NCBI GenBank assembly: GCA_050249235.1
Contig: JBFWQW010000042.1
Location: 1 to 22,626 of the forward strand
From: JAEKLB01 sp050249235
GTDB taxonomy: Bacteria; Actinomycetota; Acidimicrobiia; Acidimicrobiales; CADCSY01
Length of the DNA: 22,626 nt
Direction of reading: 5' to 3'
The notes under the pieces were generated by a model. It was given only the letters and a program-made list of their open reading frames with translations. It did not search any database and was not told the origin of the DNA. Position 1 is the first letter of the stretch, and every line of letters starts with the position of its first letter. Shown one piece after another: positions 20,957-22,626 of the stretch. The position numbers were made by a program, and so were the translations under genes.

Positions 20957-22525
20957 ATGGGTTCACGACGTTCCTTGTTGCGGGTGCTCGCCGCGCTGGC
21001 GGTGCTCTCGCTCGTCGCCGCGGCGTGCGGCGGTGACGACGACGACGGGGGCGACAGCAGCAGCGCGGCCGACGTCGACCCGGCCGGCATCCTGCGCCTG
21101 CCGATCGACATGACCGCGCCGACCTTCGGCCAGCTCGACCCGACGAAGGCGGTCGCCGCGCTCGGGATCCTCCAGACCTACTTCCTGGGGAGCCTGCTCA
21201 AGCTCAACTCGGAGGGCGAGATCGAGCCGAGCCTGGCCCGCGAGGTCGAGGTCGTCGATGCCTCCAACCTGGTCGTGCGGCTCCGGCCCGGTCTCACCTT
21301 CACCGACGGCACGCCGCTCGACGCCGAGGCCCTGAAGTTCTCCTGGGAACGGACCGTCAGGGAGGCGCAGCCGGGTGCGATCGAGGCCGAGTTCCGCGAG
21401 TTCCAGACGTTGACGGTCACGTCGCCGACCGAGATGGAGGTGACGCTCAAGACCCCGATCGCCGGCGCGTTCTACCGGCTCATGCGGCTGGCCGAGTCGT
21501 CACCCGTGTCACCCACCGCCGTCCGCAGCGGCGCCGACTTCAACGCCAACCCGGTGGGGGCCGGGCCCTTCAAGCTGAAGCGGTTCCAGGCCGGCCAGGC
21601 GCTCGAGCTCGAGAAGAACCCGACCTACTGGGACGCCGACAACGTCAAGCTGGCCGGGATCGAGTACGTGAACGTCACGCCCCAGTCGACGGGCAACGCC
21701 GTGCGGACGTCGGTCATCGACTTCATCAACCTCTCGGCGCCCGAAGCAAGAGCGGTCGAGGGTGTGTCCGGTTGGGACATCGTCGTGGAGCCGAGCAACG
21801 GGGTCCAGCTGGTGGGGTTCTTCTGCAAGAACCGCCCGCCCTTCGACAACCTGAAGGTGCGCCAGGCGCTGAACTACGCCATCGACAAGGACGCCCTGAA
21901 CGAGGTGATCTACGACGGCAAGGGCGAGCCGATGCACGGCTTCCACAGCTCCGCCACGCCCTTCTACGACGAGTCGCTCGAGGACACCTACACGTACGAC
22001 CCCGCGAAGGCCAAGAGCCTTCTCGCCGAGGCCGGGGTGCCCAACCTGTCCTTCACGGTGCTCTTCTCTCCCGGGACGGACGGCCAGCAGGGCTCCGAGG
22101 TGCTCCAGCAGCAGCTGGCCCAGGCCGGCATCAACGTGACCCTCACGCCAGTCTCCGGCACCCAGGACTTCTTCCCGGAAGGGACCAAGGGCCCGTTCTA
22201 CTTCTTCCCCCTGGTCCGCGTCGGCTTGCCGAAGGTGAGCCGGACCCTCGTGCCCGGCACGTTCGGCAACGTCTGCGGCTGGAACGACCCGGTCCTCAAC
22301 GACCTCGTCGCCAAGCTGCGGGCCGTGCCCGAGGAGTCGGACGAGGGCATCGCCCTCTGGAAGCGGATCTCGAAGAACGGCCTCGACAACGCGCTCTGGC
22401 TGTTCGGGGTGTTCGCCACCCAGCCCTACGCCATCAACGAGGACCGCGTCGCCGGCATCGAGATCATCCAGACGGCCAACGGCACGCCGGCCCTCGACAT
22501 CGAACGGGTCTACATCAAGAAGTAG
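20957..22525 (+). CDS. Peptide/nickel-type ABC transporter substrate-binding lipoprotein
   Basis: The protein has 522 residues. The signal peptide (RRSLLRVLAALAVLSLVAAAC) ends in a lipobox with C24 as lipidated residue, followed by a Gly/Asp/Ser-rich tether. The mature part is an SBP family 5 (DppA/OppA type) fold: YFLGSLLKLNSEGEIEPSLA, LRPGLTFTDGTPLDAEALKFSWER, NPVGAGPFKLK, NLKVRQALNYAIDKDAL and DPAKAKSLLAEAG. It binds peptides or other small solutes outside the membrane for import. The ATG at 20957 has a GGGGGG Shine-Dalgarno. No permease or ATPase gene follows in the window, so partners are beyond the edge or elsewhere. The 140-bp gap before it has an AT-richer patch (TTGCATACAAAGTAC, about 20865-20880) that may hold the promoter. 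Confidence 0.93.
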   Translation: MGSRRSLLRVLAALAVLSLVAAACGGDDDDGGDSSSAADVDPAGILRLPIDMTAPTFGQLDPTKAVAALGILQTYFLGSLLKLNSEGEIEPSLAREVEVVDASNLVVRLRPGLTFTDGTPLDAEALKFSWERTVREAQPGAIEAEFREFQTLTVTSPTEMEVTLKTPIAGAFYRLMRLAESSPVSPTAVRSGADFNANPVGAGPFKLKRFQAGQALELEKNPTYWDADNVKLAGIEYVNVTPQSTGNAVRTSVIDFINLSAPEARAVEGVSGWDIVVEPSNGVQLVGFFCKNRPPFDNLKVRQALNYAIDKDALNEVIYDGKGEPMHGFHSSATPFYDESLEDTYTYDPAKAKSLLAEAGVPNLSFTVLFSPGTDGQQGSEVLQQQLAQAGINVTLTPVSGTQDFFPEGTKGPFYFFPLVRVGLPKVSRTLVPGTFGNVCGWNDPVLNDLVAKLRAVPEESDEGIALWKRISKNGLDNALWLFGVFATQPYAINEDRVAGIEIIQTANGTPALDIERVYIKK

Positions 22526-22626
22526 CGGCCTCGCCGTCCTCCCCGGTCCGGGCGGTCCTCTCCGCACGGGCCGGGGCCGGCCGGGTGGGGGCGCCCACCG
22601 CCCAGTTGCGGGCCAGGTCGTCGACG
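22515..22626 (-). CDS. Possible C-terminal end of a minus-strand gene (partial)
   Basis: A frame enters from the right edge on the minus strand (VDDLARNWAVGAPTRPAPARA) and stops at 22515-22517, overlapping the end of the transporter gene by 11 bp. Codon choice is GC-rich at third positions, as in true genes. Only 36 residues are visible and no family can be named. Confidence 0.3.
   Translation of the reverse strand, partial: VDDLARNWAVGAPTRPAPARAERTARTGEDGEAATS

Noticed and set aside
21509..22567. Minus-strand 352-codon frame opposite the substrate-binding protein
   Set aside because: No domain is seen, the composition is typical of a shadow, and the opposite strand has a clear family 5 binding protein.

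Overview
The window comes from a high-GC actinobacterium. The fhaA-fhaB-pstP-rodA-pbpA-pknB cell-envelope cluster next to trpG and crgA is an actinobacterial hallmark. A mycothiol-conjugate amidase (mycothiol is actinobacterial) and the mix of SCO6745-family, SnoaL-like, CoA-transferase and amidohydrolase genes point the same way. The absence of pknA and the gene neighbourhood suggest Acidimicrobiia or a relative; that placement is inference.

Positions 1-2416 form a lower-GC accessory block lying directly 3' of a complete tRNA-Leu(CAG) gene, a common place for integrated islands. It holds the end of an unknown gene, a gene for a HEPN-like protein (R-x4-H motif), and two unrecognised genes on the minus strand, one of them for a membrane protein. 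Between them is the most striking element of the window: at 932-1007 (minus) the two halves of one tRNA lie in swapped order. The T-arm and 3' acceptor strand come first, then a 3-nt linker, then the 5' acceptor strand, D-arm and 5' anticodon strand. The halves fit together into a tRNA with a 7-bp acceptor stem and a CUUUUAA anticodon loop (Lys, UUU). It looks like a circularly permuted tRNA gene.

Positions 2568-9722 are the conserved growth and division locus. FhaA and FhaB are FHA phosphothreonine readers, PstP is the phosphatase, RodA and PbpA are the glycosyltransferase and transpeptidase pair, and PknB is the PASTA kinase. The first five genes are overlapping or closely spaced; pknB has its own probable leaderless promoter. 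An amber codon cuts a still-open 42-codon extension off PbpA. trpG/pabA and crgA follow, divergent with 19 bp between their start codons. A perfect palindrome of two DnaA boxes lies 3' of crgA.

Positions 10865-20816 are mostly catabolic or CoA-linked genes: a small zinc-ribbon membrane protein, a thiolase that lacks its second catalytic cysteine, an SCO6745-family protein, a broken lipoprotein gene, a YciI protein, two tandem SnoaL-like proteins, an alpha/beta hydrolase with a homogentisate-dioxygenase-like protein, an amidohydrolase, a CaiB-type CoA-transferase and Mca. A 51-bp palindromic repeat occurs three times here, each copy immediately 3' of genes. The window ends with a lipoprotein substrate-binding protein of a peptide-type ABC transporter and perhaps the end of a further minus-strand gene.
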